Shown one piece after another: positions 63,901 through 64,000 of a stretch of 64,000 nucleotides of DNA (the first letter of the stretch is position 1; the number at the start of each line of letters is the position of its first letter). The DNA is from Candidatus Accumulibacter affinis (GTDB lineage: Bacteria; Pseudomonadota; Gammaproteobacteria; Burkholderiales; Rhodocyclaceae). The notes under the pieces are model-generated. The model did not search any database, had not been told where the DNA came from, and saw only the letters and a list, made by a program, of their open reading frames with translations. The translations under genes were made by a program, and so were the position numbers. Where the stretch lies: positions 1 to 64,000 of the forward strand of contig JADJOT010000012.1 of the NCBI GenBank assembly GCA_016713625.1, read 5' to 3'.

Positions 63901-64000
63901 GACCAACGCCACCCTGGGCACGACCTCCGACTATGGCGCCATCAACAACGACGACGTGGCCGCCGCACCGGTCATCAGCATCAGTTCCACGGCTGCAAAC
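60994..64000 (+). CDS. Large Calx-beta repeat protein (adhesin-like), runs off the window, several apparent frameshifts
   Basis: ATG 60994 follows AAAGGTGA. Residues about 1-110 form a bacterial pre-peptidase-like (PPC) domain: SDYYRFEIGSTRNLRLALSG, then AAGTYYVRVYRGTSTANTNY. Near-identical Calx-beta units of 125 residues follow: PVISISSTAANTIKNEGNSG, FTFTVSRNSGTGASTVRYAV, GGVLPTGTISFAAGETSKTL and VAGDTAVESNERFNVTLSSP. There is no Sec signal peptide, as expected for a type I secreted giant adhesin whose C-terminal signal lies beyond 64000. Four to five one-base indels fall in units two to four, and the frame is not restored before the end. These may be assembly errors in the repeats. Confidence 0.75.
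61351..64000 (+). repeat. Tandem 375-bp repeats (seven full units and the start of an eighth)
   Basis: Units begin at 61351, 61726, 62100, 62474, 62846, 63221, 63596 and 63971, marked by GTCATCAGCATCAGTTCC. Steps are 375, 374, 374, 372, 375, 375 and 375 bp. The first unit differs most (ACCACCGCCACCGGCCAGAC in place of the later GGCGTGGCGGACAGTACGCG). Units two to seven are close to identical at base level. Only the CCAGTCCGACC/CCAGCGCGACC variant and the indels distinguish them. Confidence 0.9.

Noticed and set aside
61467..63921. Identical 66-69-codon minus-strand frames recurring every 375 bp
   Set aside because: They are shadows of the Calx-beta repeat and recur only because the DNA repeats.
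61351..64000. Repeated units as a possible CRISPR array
   Set aside because: Units are 375 bp, contiguous, coding and without unique spacers.

Overview
The window looks like a GC-rich betaproteobacterial chromosome, most likely Rhodocyclales and possibly close to Candidatus Accumulibacter. That placement is an inference. It rests on the trxA-rho-rpmE and rpsO-pnp gene orders, the PHA-granule and lipid genes, PEP-CTERM proteins behind sigma-54 promoters, IspD and IspF next to each other, and several Rhodocyclales-style mobile elements. No rRNA or tRNA gene was recognised.

Layout. 1-4160: a decayed accessory block with a type I restriction-modification remnant (hsdM-hsdS), a SEC-C fragment and a broken HigBA-like toxin-antitoxin pair. 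4408-8762: two tandem beta-hydroxyacid dehydrogenases, a LEA-type lipoprotein, a secreted protein of unknown function and a GH19 lytic enzyme. 8939-14151: an uncharacterised chaperone operon, DUF2760 - Hsp70 - long Hsp70. 14579-20371: a three-level nest of mobile DNA. A group II intron sits inside a REP-like palindrome, an IS630-type element sits inside the intron's reverse transcriptase gene, and an ISKra4-type element sits inside the IS630 transposase. A decayed MFS gene follows. 20552-27666: a metal-resistance island (cadA/cadR, chrB/chrA, rcnR/rcnA), with recognisable operators for two of its regulators.

27863-36506 is mostly core: an AmmeMemoRadiSam operon, ispD-ispF, dksA, a VapBC pair, pnp and rpsO. 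36769-39968 holds two PEP-CTERM proteins, one of them a predicted vanadium-dependent haloperoxidase. Each is preceded by a good sigma-54 promoter and, upstream of that, the same TGTCG-N7-TTACA box. 40471-46686 is a ProQ and lipid/PHA neighbourhood: a two-domain SDR reductase, phasin, patatin, TetR, acyl-CoA-binding protein and a PHA-system protein. 46795-57459 is core again: rsgA, a PCD enzyme, an M48 protease, orn, a GT39 enzyme, rpmE, rho, trxA, fdxA, fadD, an ankyrin lipoprotein and an isochorismatase-like gene. 57666-60619 is a DUF4338 (DruA-like) plus transposase unit and an IS66 fragment. 60994 to the end is a large Calx-beta repeat protein that runs off the window.

Many genes show single-base indels, including rho, which should be essential. 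Part of the apparent gene decay is therefore probably sequencing or assembly error, and every frameshifted gene below should be read with that in mind. The best candidates for new biology are the PEP-CTERM/sigma-54 pair with its shared upstream box, the DUF2760/Hsp70/Hsp70 operon, the AmmeMemoRadiSam operon with its companion hydrolase, and the DUF4338-transposase unit.
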